Assembly (NCBI GenBank): GCA_943735955.1 | Contig: OX030961.1 | Location: 3,754,420 to 3,818,419, forward strand | Source of the DNA: Piscicola geometra | Lineage: Eukaryota > Annelida > Clitellata > Hirudinida > Piscicolidae | DNA length: 64,000 bases | Direction of reading: 5' to 3' | Shown here: positions 1 to 14,297 of the stretch, one piece after another | How positions within the stretch are numbered: the stretch's first letter is position 1 | How the letters are laid out: each line of letters begins with the position of its first letter | The notes under the pieces: model-generated | What the model was told of the DNA's origin: nothing | What the model saw: only the letters and a program-made list of their open reading frames with translations | Database searches by the model: none | Translations under genes and position numbers: made by a program

Positions 1-2327
1 CTGAGAGGTTTGTCGATTCGTTCTCACGAGTCTTCTGGATCAGCTCCTGTTAGGGGTTGTGAGTGGTGGTGGATGATGAGTGGGCAGTTGAGATGGTGGT
101 GGGAGATAAAAAATCTTAAAAATGATCCTGTACAGCAGCAGGTACAGTAAAAATAAAAACAGCACTAGCTGAAATAAAAAAACACACACACACAAACACA
201 CACGCACACACAAACACACACACACAAAAACACACACACACATCGAGCTTGGAGGTGAGGGGGTCCTCGATGCCAACATGCAGCCTCATCTTCACCAAGT
301 CCTCCACTGCAGACGCATCCCCGCCTATCACGTACTCGCAATACCTTCGTGGTGGTGGTCGTCGCATGGTGGCTGCATTCCCCATTCACCATCCATTCAC
401 AATTCACCATCCATTCACCATCCATTCACAATTTACCATTCATTCACCATCCATTCACAATTCACCATTCATTCACCATCCATTCATCCTTCAGCATCAA
501 TTTCCCATTCTCCACTCATTCACATTGCCCATTCGCCTACCAATTATCATTTATTCATATATTCCCATTAAGCACCCATTCATTCATGCATCAATTTACG
601 ATCCATTCACCACCCACGCATGTATTCATCAATTCATCCATTCACCACATCAATTCAGCATGCACCATTCACCACCCCCCTGCATGCATGCATGCAACAT
701 TCACCATCCCCGATGCATGCATGCAACATTCACCACCCCCATGCATACATGCAACATTCACCATCCCCGATGCATGCATGCAACATTCACCACCCCCATG
801 CATGCATGCACCATTGGCTCACTTGATGTTCGGGTTCATCTCCTCACCCCTCGCCACGTACATCTCCCTCGCCTCTCCCACCAACGCTGCACACAACTTC
901 TCGCATATGAGTCTTGGCGGCAAAGTGGTTGTTGTGGTGGTTGAGGTGGTGGTGGTTGTGGCTTGGGTTGGTGGTGGTGGTGCTTTGGGTTGGTGGTTGT
1001 GGCTTGGGTTGGTTTTGGTTGGTGGTTGTGGCAAGGTAGTAAGTGGTTGTATTTGGTAGTTGTTGGTTGTGACGAGGTGGTAGTGGTTGTGGCTTGAGTC
1101 GCTCAACAGAAAAAAAAGCTTGTAAAAATGAATAATTCATCTAAGTCAACAACATAAACTATAGCTAGAGCTGCACAATTGAACAAACCTTTGTGCAACA
1201 AAAACAACAGCTTCACTAGTAACTACAACTACTGCAACATCAACAACAACCACCAACAACTACTGCAACAACAACCACAACTACTGCAACAACAACCCCA
1301 ACTACTGCAACAACAACCCCAACTACTGCAACAACAACCACAGCTACTGCAACAACCACCAACAACTACTGCAACATCAACAACAAAATAAACAAAAACA
1401 ACCCACTTGGACGTCCTGAACTGATCCAAGGCATCCTTCCACTGCTGACACTCGAACGACAACAAGCCCTTCATCCACGCACAGTACGACTGTGATGGTG
1501 TTGTTGTGTGGTTGTTGTATTTGTTGTGGTTGGTGTAGCTGATGTTCTATTTTGGTTGTTGTAGCTGTAGTGTTGTTTTAGTTGTTAAAGATGTTGTGGT
1601 TGTAAATAATGTTTCGTGACTGTTATAGCTAGTGTGTTTCTTGTTGACGTAGTTATACTTGTTGTGATAGTGTTGTTGTTGCTGTGTTAATTCACTAAAA
1701 TTATCCCATTCTTACTGCTCTCAGCACAATCTCCATTCCCCCTCAACGCCCCTTTCCCCATCACAACAACACCTTGATCTCCAGAAGGGTTCGAGCATCA
1801 CACTGCACCACACCATCCACTGCCACACTCTGCAGATGTTCTGCGTGCTGTACTGCCTGTGATCAGATGGGTTTTTGAGCACTCAAATAATTCTATTTAG
1901 ACATTAAATCCATTCAAACAATACTTTAATACTCGAGAACTGCATCCACACAAAATATAACTTATACCTTTACCACTTACAAACTCAATCTACACAATAA
2001 GCCCCTGCCGCCAACAACAACAACAACCTTGCCCCCTCCCTTCCCCCAACAACTACAACGCCCCCCCTTCCACCAACCAAACAAAAAACACAATACCCCA
2101 ACAACAACCACAACCTTCCCTCTCCCTCCAATAACTACAACCCCAACTTCACCTCTCCCTCCAGCAACAACAACAACAACAACCACAACCCCTCCCTCTT
2201 CCCCACCCACCTTTCTGAGTCTGGCCTTCATATGGAAGATCTTGCGTGGTTCGGTGTTCGCCTCATACTTCAGTTGCATGCAGTACGCCCAGCATCTCTC
2301 TGCGTTCATCAGTGGTATCATCAGACT

Positions 2328-2376
<49 letters not shown>

Positions 2377-3120
2377 ATGTGTGTGTGTGTGGCTTTGCTC
2401 TTTTAATTTTCTAGTTTTTTTTATTAATTCTATATTGTTCTCTTACATTATTTATTCCAAAATATTCCTCCTCTCTTACCTGACTTCCTTCACCATCTCC
2501 AATGGAATCATCTTTCCATGCACCTTGTGTTTGCTGCCTCCTGGAAAACTGATCACCTTACGCACCCTTCGCAACTTTCGCGAACAGTACTGTCTATAAA
2601 AGTGTATTGATAGAATTTAAAGGATGACAATAGAGATTAACTTCATGGTTGATGTTTTATTATATTAAAATATTTTAATAGTTTTATTTATCTCAGTGAT
2701 TGAAACCTGTATCTTTGGTAATCAGAATGGCGGATGCCATGTTGTCTCTGAGCCTCCTTAATCGTCTGCAACACTTTAGTTTGCAGTATTTGTTTTATTA
2801 AAATTTAATAATTAAATTTATAGTAAAAATCATTTTTTGAAAGATTTTATAAATAATTTTGTTTTTTATTATAATCAATAATAAATTTTATTTGATTTAT
2901 TATATAATTATTTTTTAATAAATTAATTATTTAAATAATTCTATTGATGCATTCTCAAAATCAAAATGCCATGCAACACACATCTGTTAGATGCAGCAAA
3001 GTGAAAAAGATACAAAAAACAAATTCTTCAAAAATAAGAAATATAATGAAAACCTCCTAAAGATATCGTAACTGGAACAGTTTCTCCTTGCGATTTAACC
3101 TCAGTTTCCTTAATTTCCAT
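1..3120 (-). CDS. SRP68: SRP68, signal recognition particle 68 kDa subunit (5' part; 3' end outside window)
   Basis: Coding exons, in transcript order: 3120-3054, 2773-2707, 2593-2480, 2328-2211, 1856-1773, 1489-1407, 912-823, 344-242, 46-1 (continues past the edge). All junctions are GT-AG and in phase, giving about 257 residues of a protein usually about 600 long. Matches to SRP68 seen by eye include TIKEAQRQHGIRHSDYQRYR, YCSRKLRRVRK, LMNAERCWAYCMQLKYEANT followed by EPRKIFHMKARLRK, AWMKGLLSFECQQWKDAL and RYCEYVIGG-like KYCEYVIGGDASAVEDLVKM. In the family this N-terminal region binds 7SL RNA; the missing C-terminus contacts SRP72. The protein acts in co-translational targeting of secretory proteins to the ER. 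The start is the ATG of MEIKETEVKSQGE; this exon joins in phase to the conserved TIKEAQ exon. Introns hold CA/GT and TTCACCATCCA-type repeats. The ACAP stop codon lies 720 bp upstream on the same strand. Confidence 0.93.
178..241. repeat. CA microsatellite at the donor of SRP68 exon 8
   Basis: Imperfect CA repeat; on the minus (coding) strand it is GT-rich and its first GT is the splice donor. Confidence 0.8.
373..810. repeat. Minisatellite in SRP68 intron 7
   Basis: Degenerate TTCACCATCCA units passing into ATGCATGCATGCAACATTCA units with the palindrome ATGCAT. Fills most of the intron. Confidence 0.75.
1230..1385. repeat. CAA-rich minisatellite in SRP68 intron 6
   Basis: Units of about 18 bp built from ACTACTGCAACAACAACC. 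Confidence 0.8.
2329..2391. repeat. GT microsatellite at the acceptor of SRP68 exon 4
   Basis: On the coding strand it is a CA repeat ending in CACAG, the splice acceptor. Confidence 0.85.
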
Positions 3121-3839
3121 CTTGGGCGATTGAGCGAAAACGTAGATTGTATCTGATCAGTGATGTGCTCACCATGAAGATAGGCATTTAATACTAAATT
3201 TAGAAAAAACCTTCAATAAACTACTGTTTGGATGAAATTTTTTTGAAATGTAAAAAAAAAGTTTGTGATAGCTTTTTTCTTTTATCATGGATGTCTTTTG
3301 AGACAAAATATTGAACTTGATTTCAGAGCGCTACAAAAATATATTTTATTGATTCATTGAAAATAAATAAAGAGAAGTCAGTTTGAATTTACTTTGGTCA
3401 AAGAAGCTGGAAAAGTTGAAAATGTCATTTCTTATAATAGTTTTATTTATCTGTGAAAATAATTACAGTATACATGTGTTTGTGCACAAAAATAAGAAAT
3501 CTAAGTGGTTACATATTTGTTAATGAATAAGACAAAAATATTTTAAACCCTGTGTGATAAAATGAAAAATAAAACCTTAAAATTTCATATAAATTTCATT
3601 TTTTAACATTATTAAAACATATAATGAAAATTAAATCTATAAAATGTCTCCAAAAAAAGTTAAAATACTATTTTGTATCATTTGACTGCCTTCAAAAGCA
3701 ACCATCATCAATCCATTAGGGAAAAACAACCTCAGTAGATGAAATACTCAATTTACAAGCTTAAAAGTCCATTTTAAAAAATTGCAACAAATTAGTTTAC
3801 AAGGTGTGGGTAACATTGGCATGAAAGAACAGTAGTAGT
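3121..3839. other. Intergenic spacer between ACAP 3' end and SRP68 5' end
   Basis: AT-rich DNA with no exon that fits either neighbour. It must contain the SRP68 promoter and the ACAP 3' UTR, but no core promoter element stands out. A piece at about 3323-3356 (agagcgcta then an AT-rich tail) resembles the SINE/LINE tail motif seen at 19199-19237 and 47126-47164. Confidence 0.6.
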
Positions 3840-6800
3840 CTATGTGGTAGGCAAAAGCGATGAAGGTGTAGGAGTGGTGGCGGTGGTGGATGTGGCGGGT
3901 ATGGATGAATAAATGGTGATGGATGGAGTGGTTGTGGGTGAAGAGTTAGCATGCAGCGAGTTCCTGGGTAGTGGCTTAGGGGAGATGGGGGGCTGGTTGT
4001 TGAGGGGTGTGGTGCTTGTTGGCCTTGTTGCTTCAGTATTGATGACGCTTGTAGAAGCATGCTTATTTTTGTTGTTGTTCTTGTTGTTGATGTTACCAGT
4101 GTTAGTGTTGCTGTTGTTGTTGTTGTGGGTGCTGTTCCTGCTGTAAAGTGAACTATCACTGCTTTGGTGCAACAAGCTGGTGCGTGCTAAAACTGAGTTT
4201 ACATTACTATTGCCACTACTACTAGCACCACCACCAGTACTACTACTAGCACCACCACCGGCACTACTACTAGCACCACCAGCACCAGAACTACTACTAG
4301 CACCACCACTGCTTGTCGTGATGCACGAAAAGTCTTTGAAAACCTCGGCAAACATATCGTCGTCTGTGATTGGTTCATCGAATGGAGTTTCAATAATAAT
4401 AATAATAAATAATAATAATAAAGATAAGAATAAAAATAATAAGATAATAATGATAAATAATAATAATATTATTAATAATGATAATAATATAAATAATAAT
4501 TTTTTTGTGCGTCTTTATTTGAGGAATAGATGTAGTGACTGACTGGTGTTGTCGAAACCGCCTTCACTCCTCTTCATCTCCTCATTCAGACGAGCAAGCC
4601 TCAAACTGGAGAGAATCAATACATAATAAGGATAAAAAAACAATAATAAAGAAATAAAAAATAATAATAATAAAAATGATAATATTGAATACGACGTACA
4701 GGGTGACTACATTAGCATCTGCCTTCTCGATAGCGATGTCCAGGGCATCCTGGTTAAAAGTGAAATTAGTTGCCTTGAATGAAACACTAGAAAACATAAG
4801 AAATATTTAAATAATAATAATATCATTAAAATAAATGTAAATCCCAAAAAAACCTTCTTGTCTGAGTTCTTGAGGTGCTGGTTGGCCTTCCTCTTGAGGA
4901 GCAGGCAGATTTGACTGTGTGCAAGACATTCAGTTGGCATTCACGATCTTCATTCAGCCATTTGTTCGACCTTGCCCTCCACTCCTCCACCTACGCACTC
5001 CCTCCACCTCCACTCATCCATCCCCTCCCCCACTTGTTTCTCACTCCACCAACCCTCTCGACCACCTCACTCAACCCCCCTCCCTCCACTCCACCACCTC
5101 ACTCAACCCCCCTCCCTCCACTCCACCACCTCACTAAACCCCCTCCCTCCACTCCACCACCTCACTCAACTCCCTCCCTCCACTCCACCACCTCACTCAA
5201 CCCCCCTCCCTCCACTCCACCACCTCACTAAACCCCCTCCCTCCACTCCACCACCTCACTCAACTCCCTCCCTCCACTCCACCACCTCACTCAACTCCCT
5301 CCCTCCACTCCACCACCTCACTCAACCCCCTCTCTCCACTCCACCACCTCACTCAACCCCCATCCCTCCACTCCACCACCTCACTCAACTCCCTCCCTCC
5401 ACTCCACCACCTCACTCAATCCCCTCCCTCCACTCCACCACCTCACTCAACCCCATCCCTCCACTCCACCACCTCACTCAACCCCTTCCCTCCACTCCAC
5501 CACCTCATTCAACCTCCTCCCTCCACTCCACCTAGCGTTTCCGAGGTGGGCAGCGTGGTGCAGTGCAGACTGCTGCTCCGCGTCAACAGCGTCCACCTTG
5601 GCGCCGTTCAACAACAGAAACTCCACTGGTGCTAGGCTGCCCTGGGTGGTGATGATGATGATGGTGTGGGGGTGATGATGATGAGAATGATGATGAATAT
5701 TAACAATATTTGCTTCAAATTCAAACGGAAACAAAGATTATCACACGCAAAGAATAAACACGAACTGAAGTGAGGGAGAAAATGAGGGGGGTCTTCCCGT
5801 CCTCACCCACGTGGTTTACATCCGCCCCCTCGGCCAGACACCGTAGCATGCCCGCCAAACAACCCTCGTCAGCTGATTTGCATAACAGCTGCGACGCTGT
5901 CATTGGTCCGTCGATCTCCCTCTCTAGCCAATCATTGACGTTCTGTGGTAGATCGCTGTAGTTGTCTTGCTCTGAGTTGTTGAGAAGTGGGATGTTTTTT
6001 AGTTCACCCACCAGTCATCTGTTTATCCATCCATCCATCCATTTATCTATATTATTCCTCCATTCATCCATCTATATATCTATATTATTCATCCATCCAT
6101 TTATCTATATTATTCATCCATCCATCCATCCATTTATCTATATTATTCCTCCATTCATCCATCCATATATCTATATTATTCATCCATCCATTTATCTATA
6201 TTATTCCTCCATTCATCCATCCATTTATCTATATTATTCCTCCATTCATCCATCCATTTATCTATATTATTCATCCATCCATCCATCCATTTATCTATAT
6301 TATTCCTCCATCCATTTATCTATATTATTCCTCCATCCATCCATCCATATATCTATATTATTCATCCATACATTTATCTATATTATTCCTCCATTCATCC
6401 ATCCATTTATCTATATTATTCATCCATCCATCCATCCATTTATCTATATTATTCATCCATCCATCCATCCATTTATCTATATTATTCCTCCATCCATCCA
6501 TCCATATATCTATATTATTCATCCATCCATTTATCTATATTATTCCTCCATTCATCCATCCATTTATCTATATTATTCCTCCATTCATCCATCCATTTAT
6601 CTATATTATTCATCCATCCATCCATCCATTTATCTATATTATTCCTCCATCCATTTATCTATATTATTCATCCATCCATCCATCCATCCATTTATCTATA
6701 TTATTCCTCAATTCATCCATCCATTTATCTATATTATTCCTCCATCCATCCATCCATTTATCTATATTATTCCTCCATTCCTCCATCCATTTATCTATAT

Positions 6801-8716
6801 TATTCCTCCATTCATCCATCCATTTATCTATATTATTCCTCAATTCATCCATCCATTTATCTATATTATTCCTCCATTCATCCATCCATTTATCTATATT
6901 ATTCCTCCATTCATCCATCCATCCCACCTTGAAGGTCATTGCTTGGCTCAAAGAAGGCGTCTGTAGATGATAAAGACTCCATTTTAAATTATAAGAATTA
7001 CACTTAAATAGAATATAATATAATAATTTAATGAAACAACATGCTGTTATATAATAATCAAATAAAATAAAATGCTATTATAAACTAACTAAATAAATAA
7101 ATAAATAAAACTATTATATAATTGTATTCATAATGCAATATAATCTAATTATACTCTATTTGTCTATAAACGCATACTTGAAAGTTAATTACACCCATAA
7201 TAACCTTGATTCTCTACCGTGGGTGTTTTCTGATCATCATCATCAACCACGCCATCATCATTATCAAGACGATTGTTGGTGGTAGTAGTAGTAGTGGTGG
7301 AGGTGGCGGGAAAAGGAATAAAGCCGTTAGAGGTGGCTTCAAGAGAAGAAGCGGTGGCTGGTTGTTTGGTGGCTGGTGGCTTGGTGGCTGGTTGCTTGGA
7401 ACGGACGAAGGACTTCTTGATGTATTTCTCACTGATCCACGCCTCACGAACGTCCCTATGGTGATGGTTGATGGAGAGTGGTGATGATGGAGTGGTGAAA
7501 TAAATTATAGTACAATACATTAAAGTAGCGTAAAATACAATACGATACAATAAAACGCAATAAGATACAATAAAATGCAATACAATAAATACAATATTAT
7601 ATTTTATTACAATGTATTGTTACACCTTCTTCCCCACCCGCCCATTACATTGAACCAACCAACCAACAATGCAACAAAACCCCCAACCAACCTTCCACAC
7701 CCTGGGGTCGCCCTGGCAACAGAGGCATTCTCGACACACCTCTCGAACACCCTGTTAACCACCCGGTTACCTAGCGACACCATCACCCTCACCTGGTCAT
7801 CCTCCCACGCGTCCAAGGTCACCGATCTGACCTTCGACCTGTGAACGCCAAAGCTCCTGTGTAGGTGGCGGGTGGGTGAATGGCTGTGGGTGAGTAGTGA
7901 GGATGGGTGGGTGGATGGCTGGGTAGGTGGATGGGTCAAGACGGGATAATGCTTAACATTTTCAATATTTTTACGAACTATAAGAAATTAAAACTAACCA
8001 CCTCAATCACCCTACCCCCGAATTAAAACCACCTCTAGGCAAACCAAACCCCATCCATACAACTCACCCCCCCTTTTCCACCCCCGCACCCCCCCCCCTT
8101 TCCCACCCCCACACCCCCACCACCACCACCACCACCACGCACCGATGGATTCCAGAGCACTCGATGCAGAGGGTGATGCCGAAGTTGTAGGAGGACCACT
8201 TCGGGTCGCTCTGGCCACAGTCGCAACACACCTGGTTGCCAGGCACGCGGGTGATTTCTTGAAGGTGGCTGTGGTGGGTGGGAAGGGGTGGTGGTGGTTG
8301 TGGTGGGTGGGGAGGGGTGGTGGTGGTTGTGGTGGGTGGGTGGGAAGGGGTGGTGGTGGTTGTGGTGGGTGGGAAGGGGTGGTGGTGGTTGTGGTGGGTG
8401 GGTGGGAAGGGGTGGTGGTGGTTGTGGTGAGAGTGGCTTTTGTATCAGAGGAATGGAAATTGTGGTGGTGATGGCACTTGTGGTGGTGAGGGTGGTTAAA
8501 AAGGTTTTTTTAAAACCCAATATGGCAATTCTGAAATATACCAATCAAAAAAATATCTTTTAAACCATCCAAAAAAGCCTCTATCGATTCCCTCTCCCCT
8601 CAGCAGCCCCCCCTCACCTGTTATACTTGGGGACGCCATGACCAGAGGGAACTCTAGCTGACTGACTCCTCACCCCTCCCTGCTGATATGACCTCAAGTC
8701 CACCGATGACGATGAC

Positions 8717-8749
<33 letters not shown>

Positions 8750-8759
8750 GTGTGTGTGT

Positions 8760-8840
<81 letters not shown>

Positions 8841-9378
8841 TGTGTGTGTGTGTGTATGTGGATATGTATGTGTGTATGTGGATATGTATGTGTGCTTATG
8901 CGTATTTTTGTATATGTGAATTAACACCCGGCCCAATTACCTTGGACGAAGGGGGCGGGGTTGGCATGCGGTTGTAGGCCTTCCTGGCAGCCTCTTGGAT
9001 CGCCTCTATCCACTGCCTGCACTCCCTGGCGTTGTCTGCCTGCAGGAGGTGCGATCTGGATGGTGGTGGTGGTAGTGATGTTAATGGTGGTGGTGATGAT
9101 GGTGGTGATGATGATGGTAGTGATGATGGTGGTGGTGATGTTGATGGTGGTGGTGATGATGATGGTGGTGATGATAATGATGATAGTGGTTGGGTTAATT
9201 TTGGGGGGAGTGATGGTTGATGGAAGAATCGGGTGAAAAAACAGAAAGAATATATGAATGGATGATAAATGAATGATTATTATTTTTATTGTTATCATCA
9301 TCATCATCAACCTGACAGGAGAAACCACTTGTAAACAAAATCGGCGTTCCGTGTCTTCAAACGACACTACATTGCACA

Positions 9379-9476
<98 letters not shown>

Positions 9477-12400
9477 CTGTCTGTGCGCATTTGTGTGTGC
9501 ATTTAGGTGTGTGTTTCTGTGTGTTTCTTTGTACGTCTGTGTGTGTGTGCTTGTGTGTGTTTGTATGTGTAATTGTATGAGTGTACCTGAGGTCTTTCTC
9601 CAGCACCACAGCGCCATCTCGGGAGCGTTGTTGACTGCAGTAGAGCAGCTGGTTGTCCTCCACTATGAACCAGCGCCTTGGAGTCGTTTGTTGCATCTCT
9701 ATCATCATCATCATCATAACCAACATCTTCATTACTACTCATCTTCTTCATCATCATCATCATCATCATCATCATAATCACCACCACAATCATCATCATC
9801 ATCATAATCACCGCCACCATCATCATTACAATCATCATCATCATCATCCTCATCATCATCATAATCATCATCATTACAATCATCATCATCATCACCAAGG
9901 ACGTACCTGACCCATGACTTGAAGGCACTGCTGGTTCTCTTGTACAAGTAGCCTTCCATCGTAACTCCTCCCCCACCCTTGCTCTCTTCCTCCTGATCAT
10001 CATGGTGGATCGATGGATGTATGGATGGATGTATGGATAGATGGATGGATGGATGAATGGATGGATGGATGAATGGATGTATGGATGTATGGATGGAGAG
10101 ATAGGAAGATAGTGAGATAGTTGGTAGATGAATGAAAGGATGGATAGATAGACTGATGAATGGATAGTTGGAATAATAGATGGATGGATGGATGGATGTG
10201 GAGGCAGTAGATTGATGGATGGATACATTGATGGATGCATGCATGAATGAGGACCTGTTGAGTGACGTCAGAGGGGTTGTTGCGTTGGACATCCATGGTG
10301 TGCGACTTGACGTCCTTTGGGTGGGCATGCATGCAAAGATCACTACTGCGCTCAAGAAAGAACTATTTAAATATTCAAAGTATTAATTATATTACATTCC
10401 CCATCATCATTCACATCATCATTATCATCATCATCATCTTACAATTAACATCAACATCATCATCACCATCCTTATAATTATCACCACCATCATCATCATC
10501 ATCATCACCAGCATCACCAGCATCATCACCACCATTACATCGTCTAGGACAGCTTCGATATCCGCCTTCATCTGCACTTTGGTGCTTGTGACACTCTCAT
10601 CGAGCTCCTTCAGCTGCATCCATGCATGACGAAGCATTCATCCATTCACCAATGCATTCATGCATCCCCCCCCAACTCGTGTTATCCTCCACCCATTCAT
10701 TCACCAATGCATCCACCAATGGATTCATTCATCCACCTAATTATTCATTCATCCATTCACCTAATTATTCATTCATCCATTCACCTAATTATTCATTCAT
10801 CCATTAACCTAATTATTCATTCATCCTTTAACCTAATTATTCATCCATTCATCCACCTGAGCATCCATCAGGCCGATGTGGGGCTTCAGCTCGGCATACG
10901 AGTCGTTCATGTGCTGCAGGAAGCAGTCTTGGAAGGCGTAGTGAGAAGACATCTGCATGGAAGGATGGAAGGGTGGATGAGAAATCGTGGATGAATGAAT
11001 GATGAAATAAGTATATAAATAAAGGAATAAATGATTGGATGAATGAATGATGATGAATGGATGAATGGATGATGGGATAGATCAGTAGATGGATGGATGG
11101 ATGGATGGATGGATGGAAGATGGATGCGTTAGTGGATGATGGATGTGTTAGTGGAGGGATGGATGATGAGATAGATTAGTGGAGGGATGGATGGATGACT
11201 CACACAACTCAGCATCTGCATCTTCTTTTTCAGCTGCAAACTGTTCAGCTTTCGGTTCGATAATGTATATGTTACATAAATCATCATCATCATCATCAGA
11301 ACCACCCCCACCACCATCATCATCAGCACCCCCACCACCATCATCATCATCAGCACCTCGTATACGTAGTCGAGGGACGTCTTCTTGAAGTGGTTGCGGC
11401 AGATGGAGAGATGGCTGTTCGCCTCGATGCACTCTCCCGGCCTGCTCTTCGACACCTGTAGTGCATAATTTTCTATTTTAATTACAGGTGCTAATTGATG
11501 ATTACACGTAATGAATGATTACACGTAATTAATGAGCTGTTACATGTAATTAATGAGCTGTTACATGTAATTAATGAGCTGTTACATGTAATGAATGATT
11601 ACACGTAATTAATGATTACATATAATTAATGAGCTGTTACATGTAATTAATGAGCTGTTACATGTAATTAATGAGCTGTTACATGTAATTAATGAGCTGT
11701 TACATGTAATTAATGAGCTGTTACATGTAATTAATGAGCTGTTACATGTAATTAATGAGCTGTTACATGTAATTAATGAGCTGTTACATGTAATTAATGA
11801 GCTGTTACATGTAATTAATGAGCTGTTACATGTAATTAATGAGCTGTTACATGTAATTAATGAGCTGTTACATGTAATTAATGAGCTGTTACATGTAATT
11901 AATGAGCTGTTACATGTAATTAATGAGCTGTTACATGTAATTAATGAGCTGTTACATGTAATTAATGAGCTGTTACATGTAATTAATGAGCTGTTACATG
12001 TAATTAATGAGCTGTTACATGTAATTAATGAGCTGTTACATGTAATTAATGAGCTGTTACATGTAATTAATGAGCTGTTACATGTAATTAATGAGCTGTT
12101 ACATGTAATTAATGAGCTGTTACATGTAATTAATGAGCTTTTACATGTAATTAATGAGCTGTTACATGTAATTAATGAGCTGTTACATGTAATTAATGAT
12201 TAAACGTAATTAATGAGCTGTTACATGTAATGAATGATTACTTGAGCATTCTTGGCGAAGGCAGAGTCGACGTCTTCGGAGCCCTTGTGGAATGCCTTGC
12301 GGACCTCTTTCACTCGCTTTATGTCGCTGTCGTGTGGTAGTGGTTGTTGTGGTGTAGTCGTGGTAGTGGTCGTTGTGGTGTAGTCGTGGTGTGGTCGTTG

Positions 12401-14246
12401 TGGTGTAGTCGTGGTAGTGGTCGTTGTGGTGTAGTAGAGGTAGTGGTCGTTGTGGTGTAGTCGTGGTATGGTTGTTGTGGTGTAGTCGTGGTATGGTTGT
12501 TGTGGTGTAGTCGTGGTGTGGTCGTTGTGGTGTAGTCGTGGTGTGGTCGTTGTGGTGTAGTCGTGGTGTGGTCGTTGTGGTGTAGTCGTGGTGTGGTCGT
12601 TGTGGTGTAGTCGTGGTGTGGTCGTTGTGGTGTAGTCGTGGTGTGGTCGTTGTGGTGTAGTCGTGATAGTGGTTGTTGTGGTGTAGTCGTGGTGTGGTTG
12701 TTGTGGTGTAGTCGTGGTGTGGTCGTTGTGGTGTAGTCGTGGTGTGGTCGTTGTGGTGTAGTCGTGGTATGGTTGTTGTGGTGTAGTCGTGGTAGTGGTT
12801 GTTGTGGTGTAGTCGTGGTGTGGTTGTTGTGGTGTAGTCGTGGTAGTGGTCGTTGTGGTGTAGTCGTGGTGTGGTTGTTGTGGTGTAGTCGTGGTGTGGT
12901 CGTTGTGGTGTAGTCGTGGTGTGGTCGTTGTGGTGTAGTCGTGGTATGGTTGTTGTGGTGTAGTCGTGGTAGTGGTTGTTGTGGTGTAGTCGTGGTGTGG
13001 TTGTTGTGGTGTAGTCGTGGTAGTGGTCGTTGTGGTGTAGTCGTGGTAGTGGTTGTTGTGGTGTAGTCGTGGTAGTGGTCGTTGTGGTGTAGTCGTGGTA
13101 GTGGTCGTTGTGGTGTAGTCGTGGTGTGGTCGTTGTGGTGTAGTCGTGGTAGTGGTTGTTGTGGTGTAGTCGTGGTAGTGGTTGTTGTGGTGTAGTCGTG
13201 GTAGTGGTCGTTGTGGTGTAGTCGTGGTAGTGGTCGTTGTGGTGTAGTCGTGGTATGGTTGTTGTGGTGTAGTCGTGGTGTGGTCATTGTGGCGTAGTCG
13301 TGGTGTGGTCATTGTGGTGTAGTCGTGGTATGGTTGTTGTGGTGTAGTCGTGTGGTAGTGGTCGTTGTGGTGTGGTCGTTGTGGTGTAGTCGTGGTGTGG
13401 TCGTTGTGGTGTAGTCATGGTAGTGGTTGTTGTGGTGTAGTGGAGGTAGTGGTTGTTGTGGTGTAGTCGTGGTGTGGTCGTTGTGGTGTAGTCGTGGTGT
13501 GGTCGTTGTGGTGTAGTCGTGGTAGTGGTTGTTGTGGTGTAGTCGTGTGGTAGTGGTCGTTGTGGTGTGGTCGTTGTGGTGTAGTCGTTGTGGTGTAGTC
13601 GTGGTAGTGGTTGTTGTGGTGTAGTCGTGGTAGTGGTTGTTGTGGTGTAGTCGTGGTAGTGGTCGTTGTGGTGTGGTCGTTGTGGTGTAGTCGTTGTGGT
13701 GTAGTGGAGGTGTGGTCGTTGTGGTGTAGTCGTGTGGTAGTGGTCGTTGTGGTGTAGTCGTTGTGGTGTAGTCGTGGTAGTGGTTGTTGTGGTGTAGTCG
13801 TGGTAGTGGTTGTTGTGGTGTGGTCGTTGTGGTGTAGTCGTTGTGGTGTAGTGGAGGTGTGGTCGTTGTGGTGTAGTCGTGTGGTAGTGGTCGTTGTGGT
13901 GTAGTCGTTGTGGTGTAGTCGTGGTAGTGGTTGTTGTGGTGTAGTCGTGGTAGTGGTTGTTGTGGTGTAGTCGTGGTAGTGGTCGTTGTGGTGTAGTCGT
14001 GGTAGTGGTTGTTGTGAAATAGTCGTGGTAGTGGTTGTTGTGGTGTAGTCGTGGTAGTGGTCGTTGTGGCTTTAGTGGTGGTTCAGATGCAGTGCTTTAG
14101 ATGAATGTGGTGGTAGTTTGGTGTGCTTGTGGTGATGATGTGTGGTGTGATGGTGCTTTGTATGGATGTAGTGGTGTTGTTTTGATCGTGGTAGTGCGCC
14201 AGTGGTTGTGGTAGTAATAGTTTTGTTGTGGTTTGTTGGAGTTTGT

Positions 14247-14297
<51 letters not shown>

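Noticed and set aside
5962..6966. 334-aa and 327-aa Ile/His/Ser ORFs on the plus strand
   Set aside because: Translation of the ATCC/TATCTATATT minisatellite in ACAP intron 21, antisense to the gene.
12221..13312. 363-aa and 322-aa Thr/His-rich ORFs on the minus strand
   Set aside because: Both are frames through the minisatellite; only the last part overlaps a real exon (ACAP 12242-12326), read with different boundaries.
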